From contig NC_013162.1 of assembly GCF_000023285.1 (NCBI RefSeq), forward strand, positions 722,501-786,500: a DNA stretch of 64,000 bases, read 5' to 3'. The position numbers and the translations under genes are program-made. This DNA is from Capnocytophaga ochracea DSM 7271. Lineage in GTDB: Bacteria; Bacteroidota; Bacteroidia; Flavobacteriales; Flavobacteriaceae. The notes under the pieces are model-generated. The model was not told where the DNA came from and ran no database searches. It worked only from the letters and a program-made list of their open reading frames with translations. Shown piece after piece: positions 9,884-17,838 of this stretch; position 1 is the stretch's first letter, and each line of letters begins with the position of its first letter.

Positions 9884-10738
9884 TTATACCACTCCAAATC
9901 GGGCACTAGTATTCAGTTTACCGATAAGGCTTTTGGCAGTAGTACAAGGATATGCTTTTTTGCGATACTGACTGATGGGCTGAATCCCTACAAGACTATT
10001 GGTAAAGAACAGCTCGTCGGCTTTTTGAAGTTCAAAAGGTGAAATAGAGGTCTCTATCACCTCGTAGTCTTCGGTTTTATTAAGGGTTTTGATAAGCATC
10101 TTGCGGGTAATACCATTCAGTGCTCCATCGGTTAGTGGGGGCGTTTTTAAGGCATTGCCTTGCACTACAAACAGGTTGCCGTTGAGCATTCCTGCAATAC
10201 TCTTGTTGCTGTTGAGCAAGATGCAATTCTGATAGTCGTTTTCTTCGGCAAAGATACTGCCTAACACGTTCACCGTGCGATTAATGTGCTTTACATTTGC
10301 TAAGAGGTCGGGTTGTACAAAAAAGTCTTTAAAGAGTTCTACCTCGTAGGGTTCTTCGTTGAGTACATAGAAAGGATTGTTCATCACTTCGGTTTCTATG
10401 ATATAATCTACTTCATTGGTAATAGGTGTATACTTACCCCCATCTTTACGGAAAATAGTAATACGCACTCGTACCGGATTATTTTCAAGGCTATTGGCTT
10501 TAATAAGTGTAAGGATTTCCTCTTCGAGGTACTCCATAGAGAATACCATAGGGATATCCATACGCAAGATACGCATACCTGCCATTAGGCGCAGGTAGTG
10601 TTCTTCCCAAAAGATTAGTTTTTGGTAGCTGTATTTGCAAGTGTCGAACACACCATCGCCGTAGAGGAAAGCACGGTTTTTAATAGTTAAGACAGTATCG
10701 CTATCGGTAATGAGGTTACCGTTATAATTGAGTTTCAT
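9884..10738 (-). CDS. PLP-dependent class IV aminotransferase (PabC/IlvE-like)
   Basis: This 284-residue protein belongs to fold-type IV PLP enzymes, which include 4-amino-4-deoxychorismate lyase and branched-chain or D-amino-acid aminotransferases. Supporting motifs are RAFLYGDGVFDT near the N-terminus, a likely Schiff-base lysine at position 150 (NVKHINRT), and the phosphate-binding stretch GALNGITRK. The Glu usually found before the Asn in the xEGxxSN motif appears as IAGMLNGNLF, so the substrate is uncertain. It starts two bases after the stop of the START-like gene and is followed 40 bases later by tilS, so the three are probably one transcript. A role in folate synthesis (pabC) is the common annotation for such genes but is not proven. 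Confidence 0.85.
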   Translation of the reverse strand: MKLNYNGNLITDSDTVLTIKNRAFLYGDGVFDTCKYSYQKLIFWEEHYLRLMAGMRILRMDIPMVFSMEYLEEEILTLIKANSLENNPVRVRITIFRKDGGKYTPITNEVDYIIETEVMNNPFYVLNEEPYEVELFKDFFVQPDLLANVKHINRTVNVLGSIFAEENDYQNCILLNSNKSIAGMLNGNLFVVQGNALKTPPLTDGALNGITRKMLIKTLNKTEDYEVIETSISPFELQKADELFFTNSLVGIQPISQYRKKAYPCTTAKSLIGKLNTSARFGVV

Positions 10739-10740
10739 AT

Positions 10741-11127
10741 TCAGTTTGCTCCTATTTTAGCTTTAAGGTCGTTTATTTGGAGCTCCCAAAGCTGTTTGGC
10801 TTCTTCTATTTCATTAGGGAGGGCAAAATCAGTAATGATAAGGGAGACTTCTTGAGTCATATCATTCACATTGATTTTGATTTCGAAATAAGTAGAAGCG
10901 TCGTTATCGTCTTCCCAATGGAAACGAATATGGTCGTCCAACTTTTTGCGCAATATCTGAGCTGCTTCTTCTACTCCATTCCATACAAAAGTGTAGATTT
11001 CTTCATTAGCGCGCACATCGTCGGCGTACCACGAAGCGAGACCTGCTGGGGTGGAGATGTATTGATAGAGCAATTGCGGAGAGGCGTTTACGGTAACTTC
11101 TAATTGATATTTTTCTTTTGTTTGCAT
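10741..11127 (-). CDS. START-like domain protein
   Basis: This small soluble protein of 128 residues has the START/AHSA1-like pattern: beta strand YQLEVTVNASPQLLYQYISTP, then LASWYADDV, a central YTFVWNG, and a C-terminal helix (NEIEEAKQLWELQINDL). Members form a helix-grip fold that can bind lipids or other hydrophobic ligands; Bacteroidota homologues have no known function. I chose the Met at 11127 (MQTKEKYQLEV) and not the upstream one at 11166, because the family starts there and the promoter-like sequence sits at about 11164-11193. It is the first gene of the operon with the aminotransferase and tilS. Confidence 0.85.
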   Translation of the reverse strand: MQTKEKYQLEVTVNASPQLLYQYISTPAGLASWYADDVRANEEIYTFVWNGVEEAAQILRKKLDDHIRFHWEDDNDASTYFEIKINVNDMTQEVSLIITDFALPNEIEEAKQLWELQINDLKAKIGAN

Positions 11128-11163
11128 AGACAAATAGGGTATTATTACACTGTTTGATGGGCG

Positions 11164-11193
11164 CAATATACAACTTTTTTTTGAAATAGCAAA
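11164..11193 (-). promoter_or_regulatory. Probable promoter of the START-like/aminotransferase/tilS operon
   Basis: The minus strand has TATATTG (11164-11170), one base short of TAnnTTTG, and TTTG (11190-11193) about 19 bases upstream. It overlaps the end of the Crp/Fnr gene next door. It is weaker than the other promoters listed. Confidence 0.4.
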
Positions 11194-11778
11194 TTATTTT
11201 ACCCCTTTATCACCTGTGCGAGTTGCTCCACGAATAACGCTGAGGGTTTGTTGAGTAATACCTAATAGAGAAGCTATGTGCCCTAAGGGGGCACGCAGAA
11301 GTATTTGAGGATAAGTGTGCAAGAGGAGGTCATACCGCTCTTGGGCGGTTTGGAATTTTATAGTATGTAGACGCTCTGTAAGCGATTTGATGGCTGACAC
11401 TAATAGGAATCGCATTAGGCGTTCGAGTTCTTGGTGTTCGTTTACTACGCGTTCTACTTCGGGGAAAGAGGCTACCCATACTACACTGTCTTCCAGCGTT
11501 TCTAAAGAGAAGAGTGAAGGCTGGGAAAAATAGATATTTTCTACGGGAAAATAAAACATTTGTTCCAAAAGGAAGGTGTGGGTAATGTCTTTATCTTCTT
11601 TGTTATAAAACAGGCGCAGGAGTCCCTTTTCAACATAAAACAACTGTTTGGAATGGGAGCCTTCTTTGAGCAACAAGTGGTACTTTTTGTACTCTTGTTG
11701 CTCAAATAGGCTATTGATAAAAGCAAGTGTCTCGGTGTTGATTTGAGTTTCTTGGTGTAGGTACTCGGTGAGCGTCAT
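11194..11778 (-). CDS. Crp/Fnr-family transcription regulator
   Basis: The 194 residues carry an N-terminal cyclic-nucleotide-binding-like beta barrel (about 20-115, with LLLKEGSHSKQLFYVEKGLLRLFY). A dimer helix follows (about 120-150) and a C-terminal winged helix-turn-helix with LGHIASLLGITQQTLSVIR. No cysteine cluster for an Fe-S centre is seen, so it is not an oxygen sensor of the classic FNR kind. The C-terminus after the recognition helix is short. The gene starts 13 bases after the DksA-like gene and may share its transcript. Its targets are unknown. Confidence 0.88.
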   Translation of the reverse strand: MTLTEYLHQETQINTETLAFINSLFEQQEYKKYHLLLKEGSHSKQLFYVEKGLLRLFYNKEDKDITHTFLLEQMFYFPVENIYFSQPSLFSLETLEDSVVWVASFPEVERVVNEHQELERLMRFLLVSAIKSLTERLHTIKFQTAQERYDLLLHTYPQILLRAPLGHIASLLGITQQTLSVIRGATRTGDKGVK

Positions 11779-11791
11779 TTTTGGGGTATGG

Positions 11792-12175
11792 CTATTGCAT
11801 ATTTTTAGCCTCGATGCTAAGAGTAGCGTGAGGTACTGCCATAAGGCGACGTTTATCGATAAGTTTACCTGTTACACGACAGATGCCATAGGTTTTGTTT
11901 TCGATACGGATAAGTGCATTCTTGAGGTCGCGTATGAACTTTTCTTGGCGAATAGCCAATGCGGTATTTTCCTCTTTGCTGGTTACCTTAGAGCCTTCTT
12001 CAAAGGCTTTGAAAGTGGGAGATGTATCGTCGGTACCATTAGTGGCACTGTTCATATATGAACTCTTGATAAGCTCTAAATCGGTTTGTGCTTTTTTGAT
12101 TTTTTCTTCTATAAGCGCTTTAAATTCTTCTAATTCCTTATCGGAATAGCGCACTCTGATGTTTCCTTCTTCCAT
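11792..12175 (-). CDS. TraR/DksA-family protein with degenerate zinc site
   Basis: This 127-residue protein has the long N-terminal coiled-coil hairpin (about 12-85) and the C-terminal block YGICRVTGKLIDKRRLMAVP of the TraR/DksA family. Such proteins bind RNA polymerase through the secondary channel, often with ppGpp. Only one cysteine remains where classic DksA has a four-cysteine zinc finger. This is common in Flavobacteriia proteins of this type, so I do not read it as a broken gene. The next gene downstream is a Crp/Fnr regulator, 13 bases away. Confidence 0.88.
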   Translation of the reverse strand: MEEGNIRVRYSDKELEEFKALIEEKIKKAQTDLELIKSSYMNSATNGTDDTSPTFKAFEEGSKVTSKEENTALAIRQEKFIRDLKNALIRIENKTYGICRVTGKLIDKRRLMAVPHATLSIEAKNMQ

Positions 12176-12268
12176 AAAAATTATAGTACTTATTTAAATT
12201 GGGGCGTAAAATTAGTATTATTTTCAGAATTACCAAAATAAAAATGTTATTTTTTTTATTTGGGATTA

Positions 12269-13102
12269 TCATTTCTGATAAAAACGCACCCAATCTACGT
12301 ACATTCTTACCGGTTTGGTAAAAGGTTTTACTTCGCCTACCCAGCTACCGCCTAATTGCATATCGATGCGCAACATATAGGGGCGAGCAAAGGGGAATTG
12401 CCCTTCACTTTCTTTCTCGGGCACACGTGCATAACTAAAAGTTTGTTTGCCATTTACATAAAAGCGCAATTCATCGGTGTCGAGCTCTACGGCATAGATG
12501 TTATAATCATCGGGGTTGATAGGAGCTGTAGCGGTGCTTTTAGGGGTGCGCTTGGTAGGGTCTTTTTTGCCCGCTTGGGTGTAAGTGGAGTGTACCGTAT
12601 GGTGTACAAAAGGCTCGTAATTGAGTCGCTCGACGATGTCTATCTCACCACCCGTAGGCCAAGTAGCATCGGGTGTCATCCAGATAGCAGGCCAGGCTCC
12701 TTGAGTGGCTTCGAGCTTACAACGAATTTCTAAGCGTCCTTTTTGGAAGTATTTTTTATCCTTGGTAGAAACACCCCCAGTGATATATTTAGACTTGTCT
12801 TTGGCAGGGTCTGTACTGGGCTTGCCTAAGAGGATAAGATTGCCATTCTTTATCTCGAACAAACTAGGGTCTTGACTCATTGTTTTGCACCAATCGGCAT
12901 CTGATTTTGGGCAAGCCCCTATTTTTGACCATATACCGGTAGCAAAGATATTGTCGCGGTTGAAATCGTCTTCCCAAACTAATTTCCACCCTCCTTTTTT
13001 TAAATAATCGTTATTTTCTTTTATTGAAGGGTCTTCCTTTTCTTGCTGAGAGCAGGCTATGCTAATGCTCATCACACATAAAATAATAAATATGTTTTTC
13101 AT
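12269..13102 (-). CDS. Glycoside hydrolase family 16 lipoprotein (endo-beta-glucanase type)
   Basis: GH16 enzymes cleave beta-1,3- or beta-1,3-1,4-glucans and related galactans. The catalytic ExDxxE motif is seen as GGEIDIVE, with E153, D155 and E158. The 277 residues begin with a lipoprotein signal (lipobox Cys17, IAC), so the enzyme is membrane-anchored in the periplasm or on the surface. The domain fills the rest of the protein. It has its own promoter (13138) and is not part of a recognised polysaccharide locus here. The substrate (laminarin, licheninan or another glucan) cannot be told from the sequence alone. Confidence 0.92.
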   Translation of the reverse strand: MKNIFIILCVMSISIACSQQEKEDPSIKENNDYLKKGGWKLVWEDDFNRDNIFATGIWSKIGACPKSDADWCKTMSQDPSLFEIKNGNLILLGKPSTDPAKDKSKYITGGVSTKDKKYFQKGRLEIRCKLEATQGAWPAIWMTPDATWPTGGEIDIVERLNYEPFVHHTVHSTYTQAGKKDPTKRTPKSTATAPINPDDYNIYAVELDTDELRFYVNGKQTFSYARVPEKESEGQFPFARPYMLRIDMQLGGSWVGEVKPFTKPVRMYVDWVRFYQK

Positions 13103-13137
13103 TTTAATACTGTTTTAATTAAATGTAAATATAAGGG

Positions 13138-13168
13138 CAAAGGTACAAAATAATTTTTTATTAGCAAA
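13138..13168 (-). promoter_or_regulatory. Promoter of the GH16 gene
   Basis: The complement of 13138-13145 is TACCTTTG and the complement of 13164-13168 is TTTGC, with an 18-base spacer. It lies about 36 bases upstream of the start codon. Confidence 0.7.
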
Positions 13169-13174
13169 AAGAAG

Positions 13175-13215
13175 GTGCGAGCCGCACGGGCAGGGAAATG
13201 AGGTGCGAGCCGCAC
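13175..13215. repeat. Two copies of the GTGCGAGCCGCAC hairpin repeat
   Basis: Perfect inverted repeats GTGCG-AGC-CGCAC occur at 13175-13187 and 13203-13215, 28 bases apart, each followed by GGGYAGGGAAATGAG. The same unit is found at 46904, 53933 and 53988, and inside the GHMP kinase gene at 54566-54637. Confidence 0.85.
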
Positions 13216-13261
13216 GGGTAGGGAAATGAGAAAATGAATAGTGATAAAAATCATTTTTTGA

Positions 13262-13517
13262 CAGGTCAGACTTGTCGGACAAATTGGATAGGTTAGAGAG
13301 AGCGGAAGGAAACAGAAGAAATCGGAAGATGGCTGAGAGAAAATTTGGTAAAAAAAGGGTGTAAGGAGGGTGGGGTTAGCTTATAGAGAGCTTATAGGAA
13401 GCTTATACGAATCTTGGACGATTGGTATAGAAAGGGTGTATAAGCGGTTGGTTCATAATATGATACAACAAGACTAAAAATGTTAAAAACGGGGTTTCGA
13501 GGCGAAAGAAAGAGGAA
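13262..13517 (+). repeat. Dispersed intergenic element, copy 1
   Basis: A roughly 255-bp sequence shared with 24716-24985 (inverted), 38941-39165 and 53565-53797. It has a purine-rich left part (CGGAAGGAAACAG), GGGTGTAAGGAGGGTGGGG, three 11-bp units (GCTTATAGAGA, GCTTATAGGAA, GCTTATACGAA at 13379-13411) and a right part ending in GGGGTTTCGAGGCGAAAG. The first 50 bases are shared clearly only with copy 2. I see no terminal inverted repeats and no target-site duplication. Confidence 0.85.
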
Positions 13518-13565
13518 TCCTCACCCCGTCCCTCTCCCAAGGAGAGGGGGAGTGTAGCGACGGAA

Positions 13566-13810
13566 AAGGGGAATGTGGCGAGTCATTTATTCAATAAGCC
13601 CCCGAACCCCCGAAGGGGGACAAGCTGGAGAAGGTGACAAACCTCACCCCTCACATACTCCACTCTCGCGGACTTCCGTCCAAAGAGGGGAATGTGGCGA
13701 GTCATTTGTTCGGTAAGCCCCCGAACCCCCGAAGGGGGAGAAGCTGGAAAAGGTGACAAACATCCTCCTTTACACATACCCAGCTGTCGCTGAGTACCTC
13801 AAAGAGGGGG
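13566..13810. repeat. 119-bp tandem duplication with CCCCCGAAGGGGG palindromes
   Basis: The block starting GAATGTGGCGAGTCATTT at 13571 recurs at 13690, 119 bases later, and its first bases (GGGGAATGTAAGGACGG) appear again near 13807. Each unit carries GCCCCCGAACCCCCGAAGGGGG, a strong hairpin also seen at 34924-34948. The units have diverged in their right third. Confidence 0.8.
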
Positions 13811-13924
13811 AATGTAAGGACGGGAAAACGACTATAAGGTTGTAAATCAGAGACAATCATTTCTCAAAATTTTGATTCACACTGATAATTTTCTTACATT
13901 TGTGCGCTTTCGCAAATTGTGAAA

Positions 13925-13956
13925 TTTGCTCATTTGCTAATTATACGCTACCTTTG
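13925..13956 (+). promoter_or_regulatory. Promoter of the BtrH-like gene
   Basis: TACCTTTG at 13949-13956 with TTTG at 13925-13928 (20-base spacer) would start RNA only about ten bases before the ATG at 13973. A second candidate, TACATTTG at 13895-13902, lies further upstream with a TTTG at 13870. The near one overlaps the longer open frame and supports the downstream start. Confidence 0.6.
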
Positions 13957-13972
13957 CGCTTTATTACTGAAT

Positions 13973-14974
13973 ATGACAATAGATTTTGAACATAAACAGT
14001 CGGCGCACTGTGAAAATGGAGTGGCATCTAATTTGTTGCACTTCAATGGAGTGGAACTGAGTGAACCGATGGTCTTTGGGATTGGGTCGGGACTGTTGTT
14101 CTTCTACTTTCCTTGGATAAGAGTGAACGAAGCCCCTGCTATTAGTTACCGCACGATGCCGGGACACATTTTTAGCAAAGTAGCCAAACGCTTAGGATTT
14201 AAGGTGAAACGCCAAAAATTCTCTTCTGCTGAAAAGGCACAACAAGCCCTTGATGACAATCTTGCCAAGGGTATCCCTACCGGCTTGCAAGTGGGGGTGT
14301 TCAACCTACCTTATTTCCCCGATGAGTACCGCTTTCATTTCAACGCACATAACTTAGTGGTTTATGGCAAAGAAGACGGCAAGTACCTTATTAGCGACCC
14401 TGTGATTCCTTATACTACGACCCTTACGCCTGAGGAACTCAGCAAAGTGCGTTTTGCCAATGGGGTATTGGCACCCAAAGGACACCTCTACTACCCTACT
14501 CATTTACCCAAAGAGCTTCAGTTGGAAAAGGCAATATGGAAGGGTATCAAGCAGACGTGCAGTACGATGCTCGCTCCTGTGCCCATAGTGGGTGTAGCAG
14601 GAATTAAGAAACTCAGCAAGGATATACTGAAATGGCACCGCAAGAAAGGTGCAAAGACTACCAATCACTACCTCGCCCAGCTGATACGTATGCAGGAAGA
14701 GATAGGTACTGGGGGTGCGGGATTTAGGTTTATCTACGGTGCTTTTTTGCAAGAAGCAGGTAAACTCCTGAAAAACGATGCTTTATTAGAACTCTCTAAA
14801 GAAATTACCGATATAGGCGATGCGTGGCGCGATTTTGCGGTAGCCATAGCCCGCGTATACAAAAACCGTAGTACCCAAGCTGATGTCTATAACGCTCTCT
14901 CACAGCAGTTGTACACCATAGCCGAGCGGGAAGAAACGTTTTTTAAGAAACTGAAAGCGGTAAGTAAAAAATAA
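13973..14974 (+). CDS. BtrH/DUF4872-like protein (papain-like acyltransferase or peptidase fold)
   Basis: The 333 residues resemble the BtrH N-terminal plus DUF4872 family. BtrH itself transfers an acyl group from a carrier protein during butirosin synthesis. A papain-like arrangement is visible: Cys13 in HCENGVASNLLHFNG, His126 in HFNAHNLVVYG and Asp142 in YLISDPV. The C-terminal part (about 190-333) is helical. I start at the Met at 13973, which matches the family N-terminus; an upstream Met at 13919 lies before the promoter box. No carrier protein or biosynthetic cluster is near, so the acyl donor and acceptor are unknown. The neighbours are a small lipoprotein and a restriction-modification pair. 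Confidence 0.8.
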   Translation: MTIDFEHKQSAHCENGVASNLLHFNGVELSEPMVFGIGSGLLFFYFPWIRVNEAPAISYRTMPGHIFSKVAKRLGFKVKRQKFSSAEKAQQALDDNLAKGIPTGLQVGVFNLPYFPDEYRFHFNAHNLVVYGKEDGKYLISDPVIPYTTTLTPEELSKVRFANGVLAPKGHLYYPTHLPKELQLEKAIWKGIKQTCSTMLAPVPIVGVAGIKKLSKDILKWHRKKGAKTTNHYLAQLIRMQEEIGTGGAGFRFIYGAFLQEAGKLLKNDALLELSKEITDIGDAWRDFAVAIARVYKNRSTQADVYNALSQQLYTIAEREETFFKKLKAVSKK

Positions 14975-15015
14975 ATCCTTATATTTGCAGAATTAATAAT
15001 TAAAAACATCATAAA

Positions 15016-15468
15016 ATGAAAAAACTAATTAACGTAACATTTGCATTATTACTACTCTGCTCAGCAGTTACTTTAGTCTCTTGTGGAAAAGATGATGATA
15101 AAGGGGGTAAAACTGAACTTCCAGGAGGTGCAGAAGCCCCAGAAGGAACTAGAGAACTCACCCAAAACGGGATTACAGCGAAAATAGATAAAGAAGAATG
15201 GCGATTTAATAATACAGTATTGTATGTAACTGTAAAACTGACAAAACCGGATTTCAACTCAAAACCAAAAGGAAAAGTTTATGTGCAAGCGAGAACTACC
15301 GATGGAGAGGTTTTACTTGCTTGGAGAAATGGCGTCCAAGGACAAGGTGGGGAATTTGGCAATTATTGGAATGGGAAAGAATGTGAAATTCAATTTTCAA
15401 TCGCCCTCCTGAATGGGAAACAAATGAAAGCAAACTCTTTAACTATTTTAAAAATTGAAGTGAATTAG
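15016..15468 (+). CDS. Small lipoprotein, function unknown
   Basis: The 150-residue protein has a clear lipoprotein signal (LLLLCSAVTLVSC, lipobox Cys23 followed by GKDDD). A Gly/Glu/Pro-rich spacer and one beta-rich domain (about 50-150) follow, with YVTVKLTKP and VYVQARTTDGE. The domain looks like a small immunoglobulin-like sandwich, though I recognise no family. It sits 41 bases after the BtrH-like gene and 13 bases before the DNA methyltransferase, all on the plus strand, so co-transcription is possible. Confidence 0.75.
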   Translation: MKKLINVTFALLLLCSAVTLVSCGKDDDKGGKTELPGGAEAPEGTRELTQNGITAKIDKEEWRFNNTVLYVTVKLTKPDFNSKPKGKVYVQARTTDGEVLLAWRNGVQGQGGEFGNYWNGKECEIQFSIALLNGKQMKANSLTILKIEVN

Positions 15469-15481
15469 ATTAAGTCAAAAG

Positions 15482-17065
15482 ATGACCCCCTCTCAGAAGA
15501 AAAATAGTAAGAATAAATATGGTCAGTACTTTACTCCTAAAGTAGTGGCTGACTTTATGGTGGGCTTAGCTAACATTTCCCCTAATACCAAAGTGTTGGA
15601 GCCTGCTTGTGGTGAAGGTGTATTTTTATCGCTTTTACAAGAAAAAGGTATAAAAAATATTACAGCTTTTGAGATAGATACAGCATTAGCTCACTCATTC
15701 CATTTTGTACGTCATGAAAGTTTTGTGTCAGCTCATCTTACTGAAAAGTATGATTTGATAATAGGAAATCCTCCTTATATCCGTTGGAAAAACTTGGAAG
15801 AAGAACTAAAAATAGAATTATCACAAAGCTCTCTTTGGAATAAATACTGCAATTCACTCTGTGACTATCTTTATATCTTTATTCTCAAATCAATAGAGTT
15901 ACTTAACGAAGGAGGACAGCTTATCTTTATTTGTCCAGAGTATTGGTTGAATACCACTCACTCCCTATCTTTGCGTAATGAGATGATGAACCACGGCTAT
16001 TTTGAAGAATTGTATCACTTCAACGAAACACCTATCTTTGAAGGTGTAACAGTTTCTGTTATTATTTTTAAATACATAAAGAGCAAACATAGAAAAAATG
16101 TTATAAAAGTATCTAAATATCACAGCAAACAAAAATTAACAACTGAGAAACTTTTTAATTTACAATATCAAATTCCTTTTGAAAATGCTGAATATATAAA
16201 AGTGCCTCAATTTGATCTCAATGAACGTTGGCTTTTAGAAAGTAAAGAGGTACAAGCAGAGTTACGAACTTTAGAATTAGCCTGTGAAAAAGAATTTGCT
16301 GACTTATTGTTTAATGAGAAAACTCAATATCACACTTTAGGTGAATACTGTGATATTGGCAACGGGTTAGTGAGTGGGTTGGATAAGGCTTTTCAAGTAA
16401 ATGGTCACTCTCTAAACAAAGCAGAGCAATCAGCAACTATCAAAGTAGTAAAAGCTAAAGATATAACACCTTTCTTAGCTGAAGTTATTACAAGATACAT
16501 CTATATTGAGGAAGGGCTTACGGAAGAGCGTTTTAAAGAACTTTATCCCAGTTACTATTTACATTTTCAACCCTATAAAGTGAACTTACAGCAACGTTAC
16601 CAATACAATCGCAAAATTAACTATTGGGAATGGGTTTTTCTTAGGAACTTTCATTTGTTTAGTAAACCTGAAAGTCGAATTTTTGTGCCTTGTAAAGAAA
16701 GAATTTCTAATAAGAATTATTTTCGTTTTGCCTTAGTAGCACAAGACATCTATCCCACTCAAGATGTAACGGCTATTTTTAAAAAACAACACACACAAGA
16801 AAGTATAGAATATATTTTAGCTTATCTCAATCAGCCTATTATATTTGATTGGCTCAAGAGTAATGGGGTAGTAAAAGGTAGTATTGTAGAGTTTTCAGAA
16901 AAACCTATTGCAAGTATTCCGTTTAGGAAAATTGACTGGAATAATGAAAAAGAAGTACAACAACATCATATCATCACCGATGTTACTAAACAATATCTAA
17001 AAACTAAAAACAGCTTACAACTTACCCACATTAAAACATTGTTTAACCAACTCTTAAATATCTAA
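15482..17065 (+). CDS. Type II N6-adenine DNA methyltransferase (HincII-type modification enzyme)
   Basis: This 527-residue protein has the gamma-class order of N6-adenine methyltransferases: YGQYFTPKVVADFM at the start, motif I (VLEPACGEGVF, about 38-48) for AdoMet binding, and the catalytic NPPY at residues 96-99. A target-recognition region fills the C-terminal half. The next gene, two bases later, is a HincII-like endonuclease, so this is most likely the partner methylase. The predicted target is GTYRAC, methylated on the adenine; that specificity is inferred from the partner. The sequence is more AT-rich than the glycosidase downstream, which fits horizontal gain. Confidence 0.9.
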   Translation: MTPSQKKNSKNKYGQYFTPKVVADFMVGLANISPNTKVLEPACGEGVFLSLLQEKGIKNITAFEIDTALAHSFHFVRHESFVSAHLTEKYDLIIGNPPYIRWKNLEEELKIELSQSSLWNKYCNSLCDYLYIFILKSIELLNEGGQLIFICPEYWLNTTHSLSLRNEMMNHGYFEELYHFNETPIFEGVTVSVIIFKYIKSKHRKNVIKVSKYHSKQKLTTEKLFNLQYQIPFENAEYIKVPQFDLNERWLLESKEVQAELRTLELACEKEFADLLFNEKTQYHTLGEYCDIGNGLVSGLDKAFQVNGHSLNKAEQSATIKVVKAKDITPFLAEVITRYIYIEEGLTEERFKELYPSYYLHFQPYKVNLQQRYQYNRKINYWEWVFLRNFHLFSKPESRIFVPCKERISNKNYFRFALVAQDIYPTQDVTAIFKKQHTQESIEYILAYLNQPIIFDWLKSNGVVKGSIVEFSEKPIASIPFRKIDWNNEKEVQQHHIITDVTKQYLKTKNSLQLTHIKTLFNQLLNI

Positions 17066-17067
17066 AG

Positions 17068-17838
17068 ATGAATATAGATTATGATATGTTAGCCAAAAGT
17101 TTGAAAGGAACAACTGTCCCTAAGCCTCTTTCTGGTACGTTGTCAGGACATGCTGTTGGAGAACCTTTTGATAAGCACGTGTATACTGAAATCAAGAAAC
17201 AATGTCCTAAAAATACTTTTAGACAGTACGAATATCTGAATGATTTGTACAGCAACAATCCTAGTGTGATTGGTTTTAAATCAAGAGAGGCTCTTTTTAA
17301 TTCACCTACAGTATTATTTTTATTGAGTAGAGGCAAAAACGCTACTGACAAATGGAGTCTTAACAATCCTTTTGAAGAAAAACAGAATGATACAGCTGAT
17401 ATTTTGGTAGTGAAAGATGAATTTTATGAGCTTGTAGATGTAAAAACAAGAAATATAGCCAAAAAAGCACAAGCTCCCAATATTATATCAGCCTATAAAT
17501 TAGCACAACTTTGTGCCAAAATGTTAGACAATGAAGAGTTTGACAATTTTACTATTAATTACTTTGAAGTAGATTGGCTATTAGAGAACGATAAATTAAT
17601 ATGTAAAGACACTCATTTTGGTTGTCTATTTAAGGAAAATCCTGAAGAATTGTATATCAATTGGGCTGCTGCTATGCAAATACAGTTTCACGTAAGTGAT
17701 TTAGACCAATTGTTTAAAGGAAATAAAAAACAATGGGCTCAACGCTATCTAAAGCATTTTGTGACTCAAGCTCAAAAACGTGCTGATGATATGATCATTC
17801 GATTTGTAAAACCTTTTGAAAAATATATTAATGAATAA
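17068..17838 (+). CDS. HincII-like type II restriction endonuclease
   Basis: The 256 residues closely match my memory of HincII (258 residues), which cuts GTYRAC. Shared blocks include SGTLSGHAVGEPF, FNSPTVLFLLSRGK, EEKQNDTADILVVKD, AQAPNIISAYKLAQ and ELYINWAAAMQIQFHV. The PD-(D/E)xK active site is intact: D111, D124 and K126 correspond to D114, D127 and K129 of HincII. The gene begins two bases after the methyltransferase. Its last eight bases overlap the ATG of the GH2 gene in another frame. No deletion or frameshift is seen, so the enzyme should be active. Confidence 0.93.
   Translation: MNIDYDMLAKSLKGTTVPKPLSGTLSGHAVGEPFDKHVYTEIKKQCPKNTFRQYEYLNDLYSNNPSVIGFKSREALFNSPTVLFLLSRGKNATDKWSLNNPFEEKQNDTADILVVKDEFYELVDVKTRNIAKKAQAPNIISAYKLAQLCAKMLDNEEFDNFTINYFEVDWLLENDKLICKDTHFGCLFKENPEELYINWAAAMQIQFHVSDLDQLFKGNKKQWAQRYLKHFVTQAQKRADDMIIRFVKPFEKYINE

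Larger units (their letters stand above)
13103..13972. other. Repeat-rich gap between the GH16 gene and the BtrH-like gene
   Basis: After the GH16 promoter come two copies of the GTGCGAGCCGCAC hairpin (13175-13187 and 13203-13215), each followed by GGGAAATGAG. Next are copy 1 of the dispersed 11-bp-core element (13262-13517) and a 119-bp tandem duplication (about 13566-13810). Two candidate promoters for the next gene follow. No credible protein gene is seen; a 64-codon minus-strand frame at 13583-13777 is only a product of the tandem repeat. Confidence 0.75.

Noticed and set aside
11792-12175. Broken dksA because three of four zinc cysteines are missing
   Set aside because: Flavobacterial TraR/DksA-like proteins commonly have this form, and the frame is complete.
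13262-13517. MITE reading of the dispersed element
   Set aside because: No terminal inverted repeats or target-site duplications could be seen in any of the four copies. A definite class needs more copies.
13583-13777. 64-codon minus-strand open frame
   Set aside because: It is built from the 119-bp tandem repeat and shows internal repetition of the DNA, not a protein family; no promoter or start signal is seen.
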